From: an uncultured Odoribacter sp.
GTDB taxonomy: Bacteria; Bacteroidota; Bacteroidia; Bacteroidales; Marinifilaceae
NCBI GenBank assembly: GCA_947039985.1
Contig: CAMRAP010000002.1
Coordinates: forward strand, 1-25,703
Direction of reading: 5' to 3'
DNA length: 25,703 nt
Positions 8,738-17,192 of the stretch are shown in pieces. The notes under the pieces were generated by a model. It ran no database searches. It saw only the letters and a list, made by a program, of their open reading frames with translations, and was not told the origin of the DNA. The stretch's first letter is position 1; each line of letters begins with the position of its first letter. Position numbers and translations under genes: made by a program.

Positions 8738-9156
8738 AAATAGCAACATTTTTACTGATATGTACACTGTTTGCATTAAGAGTTACAGCTCAAGAAGAGG
8801 TTTTATATGATCTTTCAGATGAGAAGGCGTACGTGCCTTCTGTTCATACCTCTGGGGCTGATGCGTATACATTCAATTATGCAACGCTTATTCGTTATGA
8901 GCATACATTTTATGAGAAGCATTTTCGTGTAGGTGCAGTTTTTGAGGCGCCAAACCGAAGTGCTACTTATGGCGAAAATTTCAAATCCATTCCACAACGT
9001 CTCCCCAATGTGCCTATTTATTTTCAATATATGTGGGAAGAAAATAGGTCGAGCCATTTAAGAGCATCTGCCATATTTCGTGAATTGTATGCACACAATT
9101 CACTAAAAGAAGGTATCACTCCATATATTCAAGATATTATTTTAGATAGATATTGA
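8734..9156 (+). pseudogene. Degraded outer-membrane porin gene of the kdp operon
   Basis: The 140-residue product begins with a signal peptide (about 1-19, ending VTAQ) followed by beta-barrel-like sequence: YTFNYATLIRYEHTF, SIPQRLPNVPIYFQYMW and HLRASAIFRELYAHNS. These resemble one stretch of the DcaP-like putative porins of Bacteroidota, which are about 350-400 residues. As I recall the family, a long barrel segment should precede the NYAT region, about 25-30 residues should separate HNSxKE from GITPYIQD, and more strands should follow. Here HNSLKEGITPYIQD is fused directly and the protein ends 6 residues later. The gene therefore seems to have in-frame deletions plus a lost C-terminus. The break lies next to a GC-rich repeat array. 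A functional small periplasmic protein cannot be excluded. Confidence 0.65.
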
Positions 9157-9181
9157 AATCATGTGCCGAAAACCGAGCTGC

Positions 9182-9510
9182 GAGCTCGTGGGAAGCCCAC
9201 TTTTTGCTCTGCGGGAGGAACGAGAGCGTGGGGGATGCCTACCGAGGGGTTTTCGGGAGGAATGCAAGCTTGCGGGAGGCTCCCAGCGGTATTGACAAGG
9301 GGGTGCGAGCTTGCGGGACGCTTTCAGTGGTCTTGGTAAGGGAAAACGAGCTTGCATTCCCCTCGCCGAGGCATTTTTGGGGTTTCCGTGAGTTTGCATT
9401 CCCCTGCCTGAGCTGTTTTTCGATTTTTCGCACATTTGCATTCCTCTCACCAAGGCGGTGGCAAGCTTCCCGCACGGTTTCGGCTCGGTATCGACTGCTA
9501 AGGTGGGCAG
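9182..9510. repeat. GC-rich array of about eight degenerate ~41-bp repeats
   Basis: A core like GAGCTTGCGGGAGGC or its variants recurs with starts near 9182, 9222, 9266, 9307, 9348, 9390, 9432 and 9473, at intervals of 40-44 bp. In three units the core continues into TTGCATTCC (9352, 9394 and 9436, exactly 42 bp apart). The inverse, GGAATGCAA, occurs at 9259. By hand count, bases 9181-9420 are 58% G+C, well above the AT-rich intergenic DNA elsewhere in the window. Overlapping open frames exist on both strands but are by-products of the repeat. The array fills most of the 396-bp gap between the porin relic and kdpD. Confidence 0.75.
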
Positions 9511-9525
9511 CAGTGATTTTTTATC

Positions 9526-9533
9526 TACCTTTG
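9526..9533 (+). promoter_or_regulatory. Bacteroidota -7 element for kdpD and its kinase
   Basis: TACCTTTG is a perfect match to the Bacteroidota -7 consensus TAnnTTTG and lies 19 bp before the kdpD start codon. Transcription would begin near 9540, leaving a leader of about 13 nt. No good -33 TTTG is seen upstream, because the repeat array ends there. If real, the sensor genes have their own housekeeping promoter apart from the sigma-54 kdp promoter. Confidence 0.5.
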
Positions 9534-9552
9534 CTTCTCTAAAAATTAGAAT

Positions 9553-10668
9553 ATGGAACATAATGCGCAACATTTTTTAGACCTGATTCGTCGTTCGCGC
9601 CGCGGTAAATTCAAGATTTACATCGGCATGATTGCTGGCGTGGGCAAATCATACCGCATGCTTCAAGAACTTCAAGAACTGATTGATAGCGGCGTTGATG
9701 CCCGCATCGGTTATGTTGAAACACACGGAAGAGCAGGTACAGCCAAGATGGCGGAGGGGGTTCCCGAAATACCACGTCGCAAGATTTTCTATCGCGGCAA
9801 GGAGCTGGAAGAGATGGATGTCGACCTCATTCTACGCGAACATCCCGAAGTGGTGCTTGTCGACGAACTCGCCCACACCAACGTGGAAGGAAGCCGAAAC
9901 GAGAAGCGCTGGCAAGATGTCCTCGATATACTCGACGCGGGAATCAACGTCATCAGTGCCATCAATATTCAGCATATAGAGAGCCTGAACCAAGAAATTG
10001 AGAGCATAACGGGCATCGAAGTTGCCGAACGTGTTCCCGACAGTGTATTGGTTACCGCCGATGAGGTGGTAAACATCGATCTCACCGCCGACGAATTGAT
10101 TACTCGTCTGAAGCAGGGAAAAATTTATAGTCCTGAAAAGGTGGAGATTGCACTCGACAATTTCTTTAAATCCGAACACATTCTCCAATTGCGCGAACTG
10201 GCACTCAAGGAGGTTGCCCTGAGGGTGGAGAAAAAGGTTGAACTAGAGATCAATCACAGAGTAGGGATTCGACACGAGCGTTTTTTAGCTTGCATTAGCA
10301 GCAAGGAGAAGGAGCCACGGCAAATCATTCGGAAAGTGGCGCGACTCTCTACACGATACAATGCCCAGTTTTCAGTGCTATATGTTCGTACGCCCAAGGA
10401 ACAGAACGACAATATATCGCTTGCCGCACAACGATATTTGATTAACCATTTCAAATTGGCCACCCAACTTGGAGCAGAGGTTATTCAGTATGATGCAAAA
10501 ACGGTTGTTGAAGGGATTATTGATGTCTGTAAGAGCAGTAAAATAAGCACCGTTTGTATTGGAAAGCCTAAAATAAAGATGAGTAATATTATCTTTGCCT
10601 CCTTTCGCTACAGACATCTATTTAATTCACTCGCCAAATCGAATATTGACTTGATTATACTATCGTAA
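9553..10668 (+). CDS. kdpD: Stand-alone KdpD N-terminal sensor (KdpD domain + Usp domain)
   Basis: This 371-residue cytoplasmic protein matches only the N-terminal half of E. coli KdpD. The KdpD domain (about 18-230) has a P-loop GMIAGVGKS at 25-33 and the conserved VVLVDELAHTN at 100-110. A universal-stress-protein-like domain follows (about 245-371). The four membrane helices and the kinase core of classical KdpD are missing. The next gene, starting at the base after this stop codon, supplies membrane helices and kinase. In classical KdpD this half senses potassium, ATP and c-di-AMP (the last in Gram-positives), so here it probably acts as a separate sensor subunit on the kinase. The frame is intact and the length fits a deliberate split rather than a truncation. 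Confidence 0.9.
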   Translation: MEHNAQHFLDLIRRSRRGKFKIYIGMIAGVGKSYRMLQELQELIDSGVDARIGYVETHGRAGTAKMAEGVPEIPRRKIFYRGKELEEMDVDLILREHPEVVLVDELAHTNVEGSRNEKRWQDVLDILDAGINVISAINIQHIESLNQEIESITGIEVAERVPDSVLVTADEVVNIDLTADELITRLKQGKIYSPEKVEIALDNFFKSEHILQLRELALKEVALRVEKKVELEINHRVGIRHERFLACISSKEKEPRQIIRKVARLSTRYNAQFSVLYVRTPKEQNDNISLAAQRYLINHFKLATQLGAEVIQYDAKTVVEGIIDVCKSSKISTVCIGKPKIKMSNIIFASFRYRHLFNSLAKSNIDLIILS

Positions 10669-12357
10669 ATGAAAATAAGAACTAAAATAGCTCTATCCAT
10701 TGGTATGCTGCTGGCAATTATTACCCTTCTGGGGTATTATGCCGCTCAAACAACCGAAGATATTAAACGCAACACTGAAAATATTCTTGCCGACAATTAT
10801 AATTCAGTGAAGTATGCACAAAAAATGTTTTGGGCACTCCACCATTTTCAAGTCGATTCGCTGCTCGCCGTGGCAACTTTCGAGGAATACCTAGTTTTGC
10901 AGAAGAATAATATTTGTGAAAATACGGAAGAACAGTACACCGAAAAGCTTGAGCAGGAGTTTGAAAGGTATAAAACCGAGAGTTCAAAAGAGAACCTCAT
11001 CGCTTTAAGTGAAACCATCAACACCCTTATCCTGTTGAACGGTAATGCCATCGAAAAAAAGTCGGAATTTGCCACTCAGACCGCCCATCAAGCCCTGAAA
11101 TGGATGATCGTTTTAGCCGTGATTTGTGTGGTTATTGCCATCTTAATGCTGATTAAAATACCTCAAATACTCACAACGCCTATCAAAAAACTGAGCGAAG
11201 GTATCCTCGAAATATCGAATCACAATTACGACAAGCGATTGAGCTTTGATGAAAAATCAGAGTTTGGCAAGGTGGCGTCTTCATTCAACAATATGGCACA
11301 GGAGCTGGCACAATTCCAAGAAAGTAGTATGGCTCACATTATTTCAACGAAACAGTATTTGGAAATAGTCATCAACTCTATCGACGAACCTATTATTGGT
11401 TTGGATAATCAAAAACAAATCCTGTTTGTCAATAATATTGCCAGCTCAATTCTGAATATCTCCTCAGAAAAGATGATTAAAAAGTCGGCACTCGACCTAT
11501 CTCTCACCAACGATTTGCTGCGTAGATTGATAAAAGGGGTCGACCAAGAAATCAGTGACGAGCCCCTTAAAATCTATACCAATGACAAGGAAAGTTATTT
11601 TGAGGTGCACTATCTCTCTTTGCCTGAAAATTCTGGAACAGTGATCATGCTGAACAATATCACCCGATTCAAGGAGCTAGACAATGCCAAAACTAATTTT
11701 ATATCCGTTATCTCGCACGAACTGAAAACGCCGATAGCTGCCATCATGATGAGTCTGCAACTGCTGAAAGACAATCGAATTGGAGCAATGAACGACGAAC
11801 AAGCGAATCTAGCCCAAAGCATCAGCGATAACAGCGATAGGTTGCTAAGCATTTCGAGCGAACTGCTTAAAATGACGCAAGTAGAAGCAGGCGTTCTGCA
11901 ATTAAGCCCTAAGATTACGAAACCCATCGAACTCATTAATTACGCCATCGGTGCAACCAGAGTTTTGGCAGATAAATTCGAATGTAATATCGAAGTGGAC
12001 TATCCAGAGACGATCGATAAACTGTTTATTGATAGTGAAAAAATAGCTTGGGTGCTGACCAATCTTTTGTCAAATGCCATTCATTACTCTTCCGATAACT
12101 CCCGAGTCATCGTTGGTGTCAAACAAATTGAAGATAAAATAGAAATATACGTACGAGATTTTGGCAAAGGGATAGATGCTCGTTACCACAAGACCATTTT
12201 TGATCGGTATTTCCGAGTGCCAGGTACAAAAGTACAAGGCAGTGGACTGGGGCTTGCCATCTCAAAAGACTTTGTCGAAGCACATGGCGGAACAATACGC
12301 ATCGAAAGCGAATTGGGGCAGGGGAGTTGTTTTATTATTTCATTGGCTAAAACGTAA
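10669..12357 (+). CDS. Membrane histidine kinase (HAMP-PAS-HisKA-HATPase), Kdp partner kinase
   Basis: The 562 residues comprise membrane helix 1 (about 8-27), a periplasmic helical segment of about 115 residues, membrane helix 2 (about 146-165) and HAMP (about 165-220). A PAS-like domain (about 225-330) follows, then HisKA with His350 in SVISHELKTPIAAIM. The ATP-binding domain has NLLSNA at 465-470, DFGKGID near 496 and GSGLGLAI from 524. The start codon directly abuts the stop of the kdpD sensor gene, implying tight co-expression. It likely autophosphorylates under control of that sensor and passes phosphate to the NtrC-type regulator at 2698-4035. The kinase call is certain; the partner is inferred from the locus. 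The two proteins together equal one KdpD, but with HAMP and PAS modules that the classical protein lacks. Confidence 0.92.
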   Translation: MKIRTKIALSIGMLLAIITLLGYYAAQTTEDIKRNTENILADNYNSVKYAQKMFWALHHFQVDSLLAVATFEEYLVLQKNNICENTEEQYTEKLEQEFERYKTESSKENLIALSETINTLILLNGNAIEKKSEFATQTAHQALKWMIVLAVICVVIAILMLIKIPQILTTPIKKLSEGILEISNHNYDKRLSFDEKSEFGKVASSFNNMAQELAQFQESSMAHIISTKQYLEIVINSIDEPIIGLDNQKQILFVNNIASSILNISSEKMIKKSALDLSLTNDLLRRLIKGVDQEISDEPLKIYTNDKESYFEVHYLSLPENSGTVIMLNNITRFKELDNAKTNFISVISHELKTPIAAIMMSLQLLKDNRIGAMNDEQANLAQSISDNSDRLLSISSELLKMTQVEAGVLQLSPKITKPIELINYAIGATRVLADKFECNIEVDYPETIDKLFIDSEKIAWVLTNLLSNAIHYSSDNSRVIVGVKQIEDKIEIYVRDFGKGIDARYHKTIFDRYFRVPGTKVQGSGLGLAISKDFVEAHGGTIRIESELGQGSCFIISLAKT

Positions 12358-12547
12358 GAAACCTTTTTGGAATGATGGAGTGTTTGCTAAAAGTATATAA
12401 ATGTTGAATTGTCGATAGGTTTTCATAATTTATTTATAAAAATATTTTTTATGCTAATTAAAGCATATGTATTACCTTGTAACTAATTATCTTTGTATAA
12501 TTCATTTTATTAAATGAAGACTGTGCAAGATTGTCTAAGTATTGTTG

Positions 12548-12581
12548 TTTACCACCATTTTCATGCTATTTGCCACCACTT
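12548..12581 (+). promoter_or_regulatory. Tandem 13-bp direct repeat, probable activator site for the RND operon
   Basis: TTTACCACCATTT (12548-12560) and TTTGCCACCACTT (12569-12581) share 11 of 13 bases, and the two differences are transitions. The start-to-start distance is 21 bp, two helical turns, as for activators that bind as head-to-tail dimers (for example AraC-type proteins). The proximal copy ends 35 bp before the -7 element TATATTTG, just upstream of where a weak -33 element would be. No AraC-type gene is in the window, so the regulator must be encoded elsewhere. Confidence 0.5.
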
Positions 12582-12616
12582 GAAAGGAGTGCTGATTTTT
12601 TCTTCTGATATCGCTT

Positions 12617-12624
12617 TATATTTG
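12617..12624 (+). promoter_or_regulatory. Bacteroidota -7 element of the RND efflux operon
   Basis: TATATTTG fits TAnnTTTG. The sequence about 19 bp upstream (GATT at 12594-12597) is a poor -33 element, which suits an activator-dependent promoter. Transcription would start near 12630, giving a leader of about 130 nt. An alternative -7 element, TATCTTTG at 12488-12495, also lacks a convincing -33. Confidence 0.45.
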
Positions 12625-12762
12625 CGACAAGAAGTAATAGTAGTGGAAACGATTACGTACAACAAGACAAACGAGTTTTTCTAGCTGCAACGATTTCTTT
12701 TAATTTCAGTTGTAGAGCCAGAAAAGGAAGTCTATATAACTAGTAAAAATAAATAAATAGAT

Positions 12763-13890
12763 ATGAGAACTGGAATAGTAACAGCAATAGTTATTGCCAT
12801 TTTATTAGGATCGGGAATTTTAGCTTATTCGCTGATTAATGCAAAGCCTGAGGCGAGAAAAAGGAAGACAAAAATCACGAAGCTAGGTGTAAAAGCTCAT
12901 CAAGAGGAGGCAGCAACCTACTCCCTGGAGGTGGATTATCCTGCAAGAGTCAGAGCACAAGAGGAAGTTGCTCTTGGTGTTGAAGTTAGTGGTAAGATTG
13001 AAAAGGGCGATATACCTCTTAAAACAGGACAGCCATTTAAAAAAGGCGATTTACTTTTCTCGATTAACAACAGCGATATAACCGCTAAATTAATAGCCTC
13101 AAAAAGTGAGTTTATGACCACTCTTTCGCGAGTTCTTCCAGACATACAAATTGATTTTAAGTCGGAATATCCCAAATGGATCGCTTTCTTTGATCAAGTA
13201 TCCTTCGATAAGCCATTGCCTGCTCTTCCGAAATTGAAATCGAGTAAAGAAAAAGTGTATATGGCATCTAAAGGTCTTGTGTCTGAATATTATGACATTA
13301 ATGCGCTTGAAATATTGGCAGATCGACACTTTATACGTGCTCCTTTTAATGGAGCATTCACCAGTGTAACTAAAGAAGTAGGAGCCATTGCAACGGCAAA
13401 TTCACAACTGGGTAAAATTTCATCGACCGACAATCTTGAGGTGGTTGCTAGTGTGACAGAAGAGGATGCCGGGAAAATGGAAATAGGAGATCAGGCACTT
13501 ATAAAAGCACGGGATTCTAAAGAGTTTCAGGGTAAGATCTCTCGAATCTCTTCCTATCTTGAAGACAAGACGCAGATGGTGAATGTGTATATTTCACTAT
13601 ATGAGCCTACAAGAGCAGTGATTGAGGGGGAGATGCTTGAGGTCGTTATTCCCATTGGTGAGGTGAAAGACGTCATAAAATTGCCTTTTGATGCTGTTGG
13701 AACAAATGATATGGTGTATGGTATTGATGAAAATAATAAGGTGTATGCAATTCAAGCAAAGCTTGAATATGTAGATGGTGAGTGGGCTTATTTAAGTGAT
13801 GTACCCAATGGCAAACTAATCATTCAAGAATCATTATTAAGTCCAGTTATGGGAGTTGAGGTACACGTTCTGTCTGAACACATCGATTAG
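12763..13890 (+). CDS. RND efflux periplasmic adaptor subunit (HlyD/AcrA family)
   Basis: The adaptor bridges an inner-membrane RND pump and an outer-membrane channel. The 375-residue protein has an N-terminal membrane anchor (about 5-26). The lipoyl half-motifs are VALGVEVSGKI with PFKKGDLLFSIN (about 68-105) and HFIRAPFNGAFT (about 188-199). A beta-barrel domain (about 210-290, TDNLEVVASV onward) and a membrane-proximal domain follow. The segment between the lipoyl halves is about 85 residues, without the long heptad coiled coil of AcrA, so the hairpin is short or unusual. No lipobox is visible; anchoring is probably by the N-terminal helix. It is the first gene of the efflux operon, 91 bp before the pump gene. 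Confidence 0.9.
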   Translation: MRTGIVTAIVIAILLGSGILAYSLINAKPEARKRKTKITKLGVKAHQEEAATYSLEVDYPARVRAQEEVALGVEVSGKIEKGDIPLKTGQPFKKGDLLFSINNSDITAKLIASKSEFMTTLSRVLPDIQIDFKSEYPKWIAFFDQVSFDKPLPALPKLKSSKEKVYMASKGLVSEYYDINALEILADRHFIRAPFNGAFTSVTKEVGAIATANSQLGKISSTDNLEVVASVTEEDAGKMEIGDQALIKARDSKEFQGKISRISSYLEDKTQMVNVYISLYEPTRAVIEGEMLEVVIPIGEVKDVIKLPFDAVGTNDMVYGIDENNKVYAIQAKLEYVDGEWAYLSDVPNGKLIIQESLLSPVMGVEVHVLSEHID

Positions 13891-13981
13891 TGTAAATGAC
13901 ACAAACATCATTTAAGTATATCGTTTAAATTATAGGGATATTTGGGGTCCATCTAACAACTAAAAAACAAATCATAAACAG

Positions 13982-16900
13982 ATGAAAAATTTAATTTCTC
14001 TTTTTGTAAAATATCCATTTTACGCTAAGATATTTATCGTATCAGTGGTACTTCTGGGTGGTTTTTCATTTATGTCAATGAATAAATCATACTTTCCAAT
14101 CTCTCCATCAAAGAGTATCTCCATATCTGTCTCATATCAAGGAGCAACTCCTAAAGAGATGGAAGAGGGGGTTGTCACACTGGTTGAGAATGCTTTGCGT
14201 GGTATTCCTGGCATCAAAGAGCATAGCTCCTATTCGCAAGAAAATTATGCAGGGGTATCTGTTACAACAAAAAACGGCTACGACATCGATCAGGTTGTAT
14301 TTGACATTAAAAATGCGGTTGATGGGATTTCTAATTTTCCTTCTGGGGCAGAGCAGGCTCGAGTGGTGAAAACTCGTACCACGACACCCGCTTTTTTCTT
14401 TTCACTAAAGGGTAATTACGATGATCCACTTCGATTAAAGGTGGAGGCACAGCGTATCGAAGATGAAATCATTGCTTCTGCTTGTTTGTCACAAGTATCT
14501 ATGAGAGGTGTTCCTTCTCGTTTAGAAATATCGGTTGAGGTGGATGAAGATGAATTGCAGAAATATAAGATCACGACCGATCAGATCAAAAATGCCATTG
14601 TTAACTACAACAAAGATATTTATGGAGGTAAAATACAAAACGATCGTGAGCAGGTAAAGATTAATCTGCGTAATCGTAGTGTGGAAGTAGCGGATATAGA
14701 GAACATTGTTGTGCTTAGTAATAGTAATGGTTCGATACTTCGAATCAAAGATTTGGGAAAGGTTGTCAAGCAATTTGAAGATACTCCATCGGAGAGTTAT
14801 TTGGATGGAGAGCGTAATATCTTTTTTCGAATCATGAATCTAAAAGAGGAGAATCTAGGTGTTACTTCTGATTATCTGAATCAATACATTCTTGATTATA
14901 ACAAAACACATACAGATACCGAGTTAGTGGTGATTCGAGATATGAACAAGACGCTTAGTGGTTCGATGAACATCTTGTATGGTAATGGACTGATGGGGAT
15001 TGCACTTGTAGTGATTGCCTTGTCTCTGTTTTTAAGTATTCGCACCTCCTTTTGGGTGGCTTGGAGTATTCCAATGTCGTTTTTATGTATGGCTATCGTT
15101 GCCAATTTGATGGGAATCAGTATCAATATGATCTCCACCTTTGGTATGATATTGGTGATTGGAATTGTGGTGGATGATGGTATTGTTATCGGTGAAAACA
15201 TCTACTCTCATTTTGAGCGAGGGGCATCGCCTCGTATTGCGGCAATCAAAGGAGCCTTGGAAGTTGTTCCTTCTATCATTGTATCTGTTTTGACAACTAT
15301 TGTTGCTTTTACGCCCATTCTATTCATTGAAGGTAACCTGGAGATGATGTACGAGATGGCTGTAATCGTGATACTGTGTCTGAGTTTTTCTATGGTGGAA
15401 GCCATTTTAATACTGCCTGGTCACCTTGCGAATGCAAAGACCCTAACCAAAGCAAAGTCCACGACTATCGTAGGGAAAATTGTAGGTGCGGTTGACAAAG
15501 GAATTAAATTTGTAGCAGATCGAATATATGTTCCATATATCCGTTGGGCAGTCGGTAAAAAAGTGATTGTTATTGCCATTGTAGCAGGAATGTTTATTGT
15601 AACATACGGACTGTTTGCTGGTGGAGTAGTTGGATTTGTTTTCTTTCCGAGCACCAACTCCGAATCATTTGCCATTGATTTAGCTATGAAACCGGGTACT
15701 AGTAAAGAAGAGACATTGAAAGTACTAGATGAGATGGCACACAAAGCACGTGTTGCAGATACATTGCTGGCAAAAGAGACCGGTGAAGATCTGTTTATTA
15801 TAAATATAAACACGGCAACCGGACGATCATTTCAAGGGAGTGAAATAGGTGAGCATGCTGGAGATATAGATGTTTATATACGTAATTTGGATCAATCAAA
15901 AGTCAGTAGTGATGACGTTCAAAGAAAGGTTGCAGAAGTGATTGGAGCCATGCCCCACGCTTATAAAAGTGCAGTTGGAGCCAGTTCTCGTTGGGGCGCA
16001 CCCGTTTCCATTAGTCTTTTCAATCGAAATAGCGAGGAGTTATTTGAAGCCAGCGAAGATTTGAAGCAGGAGCTAAGCAAACAAGAGGCTCTCTATAATA
16101 TCATTGATAACAACCAGCTCGGTAATAAAGAAGTTTTGGTGAAATTAAAGCCCCTAGCTTATTCATTAGGGCTGAATCCTCAATCCATTATGACACAAAT
16201 TCGGGGGGGATTCTACGGTTCGTTGGCACAACGAATACAAGATGGACGTGATGAGGTGTGGTTCTATGTGCGTTATCCTGAGGAGGGACGTAAGAATTTA
16301 AGTGATCTTAAAAATCTGAAGATTCGTGTGGGGGATGGAGAGTATCCGCTTGATCTACTTTGTGAGTTTGAAAACCAGCGGAGCGTGACCAAAATCAACC
16401 ACTATAACGGTAAAAAAGAGTTGCGTGTAGAAGCATTTATGAAAGATACAAAAGCGTCTATTACTCCAATATTTAGTGAAATTGAGGGCACTATACTGCC
16501 TCGTTTGATGGCTAAATATCCTAGCTTAACTTATGAGTTGCAAGGGCAGTATAAAAGTTCAAGTGAAGATGCTCAGACGATAGCTGTTTACTTTTCCATT
16601 GCATTCCTAATCATGGCGCTTATTTTATTTGGCTATCTGCGTTCCTTTTCGCAAGGATTTATTATCCTGTTGATGATACCCTTGTCGTTTATGGCTGCCA
16701 TCTGGGGACATATTCTTGAGAATACAACGGTGTCTATGATGAGTATTTGGGGGATGGTTGCTCTTTCGGGGACGATTATCAACAATGCGGTTGTTTATAT
16801 ATCCAGATACAACGATTCACTGCGAGAGGGCAAAGCAGTGGTTGAAGCGATTATCGATGCAGGACGCAATCGCCTTCGCCCGATACTGCTGACCTCTGCC

Positions 16901-17191
16901 ACCACCACCATCGGACTTTTTCCGCTGATACGTGAAACAAGTAGCGATGCGAAGTTTGTACTTCCTCTAGCCATATCACTTGGATATGGTATCTTGATAG
17001 GAACTGTATTTGTGTTGCTATTCTTTCCCGTATTGATTAAATGTGTGAACACATTTGCGCTATTGAAAGCTCGTCTCATGGGTAATAAAGAAGCAACGGC
17101 AGAGAGTGTAGAGGTTGCCATAAGAGATCATGAAATCAGTCTGTTGGTTGATGCAGAATTAAACCAATCCGATAAATTAATACAAGAATAA
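13982..17191 (+). CDS. RND efflux pump, inner-membrane permease subunit
   Basis: At 1069 residues this is a full-length resistance-nodulation-division transporter, a proton-driven antiporter. It shows the usual two-fold layout: helix 1 (about 12-31), a large periplasmic loop, helices 2-6 (about 333-480), helix 7 (about 525-550), a second periplasmic loop, and helices 8-12 (about 866-1045). The proton-relay pair Asp398/Asp399 lies in GIVVDDGIVIGEN and corresponds to Asp407/Asp408 of AcrB. The methionine clusters of CusA-type metal pumps are not apparent, so an organic substrate is likelier, but the substrate cannot be read from sequence. Its stop codon is one base from the channel gene. Confidence 0.95.
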   Translation: MKNLISLFVKYPFYAKIFIVSVVLLGGFSFMSMNKSYFPISPSKSISISVSYQGATPKEMEEGVVTLVENALRGIPGIKEHSSYSQENYAGVSVTTKNGYDIDQVVFDIKNAVDGISNFPSGAEQARVVKTRTTTPAFFFSLKGNYDDPLRLKVEAQRIEDEIIASACLSQVSMRGVPSRLEISVEVDEDELQKYKITTDQIKNAIVNYNKDIYGGKIQNDREQVKINLRNRSVEVADIENIVVLSNSNGSILRIKDLGKVVKQFEDTPSESYLDGERNIFFRIMNLKEENLGVTSDYLNQYILDYNKTHTDTELVVIRDMNKTLSGSMNILYGNGLMGIALVVIALSLFLSIRTSFWVAWSIPMSFLCMAIVANLMGISINMISTFGMILVIGIVVDDGIVIGENIYSHFERGASPRIAAIKGALEVVPSIIVSVLTTIVAFTPILFIEGNLEMMYEMAVIVILCLSFSMVEAILILPGHLANAKTLTKAKSTTIVGKIVGAVDKGIKFVADRIYVPYIRWAVGKKVIVIAIVAGMFIVTYGLFAGGVVGFVFFPSTNSESFAIDLAMKPGTSKEETLKVLDEMAHKARVADTLLAKETGEDLFIININTATGRSFQGSEIGEHAGDIDVYIRNLDQSKVSSDDVQRKVAEVIGAMPHAYKSAVGASSRWGAPVSISLFNRNSEELFEASEDLKQELSKQEALYNIIDNNQLGNKEVLVKLKPLAYSLGLNPQSIMTQIRGGFYGSLAQRIQDGRDEVWFYVRYPEEGRKNLSDLKNLKIRVGDGEYPLDLLCEFENQRSVTKINHYNGKKELRVEAFMKDTKASITPIFSEIEGTILPRLMAKYPSLTYELQGQYKSSSEDAQTIAVYFSIAFLIMALILFGYLRSFSQGFIILLMIPLSFMAAIWGHILENTTVSMMSIWGMVALSGTIINNAVVYISRYNDSLREGKAVVEAIIDAGRNRLRPILLTSATTTIGLFPLIRETSSDAKFVLPLAISLGYGILIGTVFVLLFFPVLIKCVNTFALLKARLMGNKEATAESVEVAIRDHEISLLVDAELNQSDKLIQE

Positions 17192-17192
17192 G

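Larger units (their letters stand above)
12358..12762. other. 405-bp regulatory gap before the RND efflux operon
   Basis: No coding sequence is evident. The gap is AT-rich at its left end (12420-12470), which includes a small inverted repeat TATGCT-N6-AGCATA (12450-12467) too weak to call a terminator. Two -7-like elements occur: TATCTTTG at 12488-12495 and TATATTTG at 12617-12624. A tandem 13-bp motif lies between them and is listed separately. A loose hairpin (CTGCAAC near 12685, GTTGTAG near 12708) sits in the expected leader of the RND operon. No sigma-54-type GG-N10-GC promoter was found by eye. Confidence 0.6.

Noticed and set aside
9182..9510. CRISPR array
   Set aside because: Units are degenerate and contiguous, with no conserved repeat and unique-spacer alternation, and no cas genes are present.
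9153..9542. 129-residue plus-strand ORF between the porin relic and kdpD
   Set aside because: It lies wholly within the GC-rich repeat array, where stop codons are rare, and its sequence resembles no protein family I know.
9142..9573. 143-residue minus-strand ORF with repeated RGMQ every 14 residues
   Set aside because: The periodicity comes from the ~41-bp DNA repeats. It overlaps the kdpD start and a second open frame on the other strand, and has no domain or signal pattern.
12450..12467. Terminator after the Kdp kinase gene
   Set aside because: The TATGCT-N6-AGCATA stem is only 6 bp, AT-rich and not followed by a T run.
12640..12660. Sigma-54 promoter before the RND operon
   Set aside because: GTGGAAACGATTACGT has a GG but no GC at the required 10-bp distance.
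13891..13915. Third copy of the GTGTAAA palindrome
   Set aside because: Only one half-site is present after the adaptor gene; the partner TTTACAC is missing at the right spacing.
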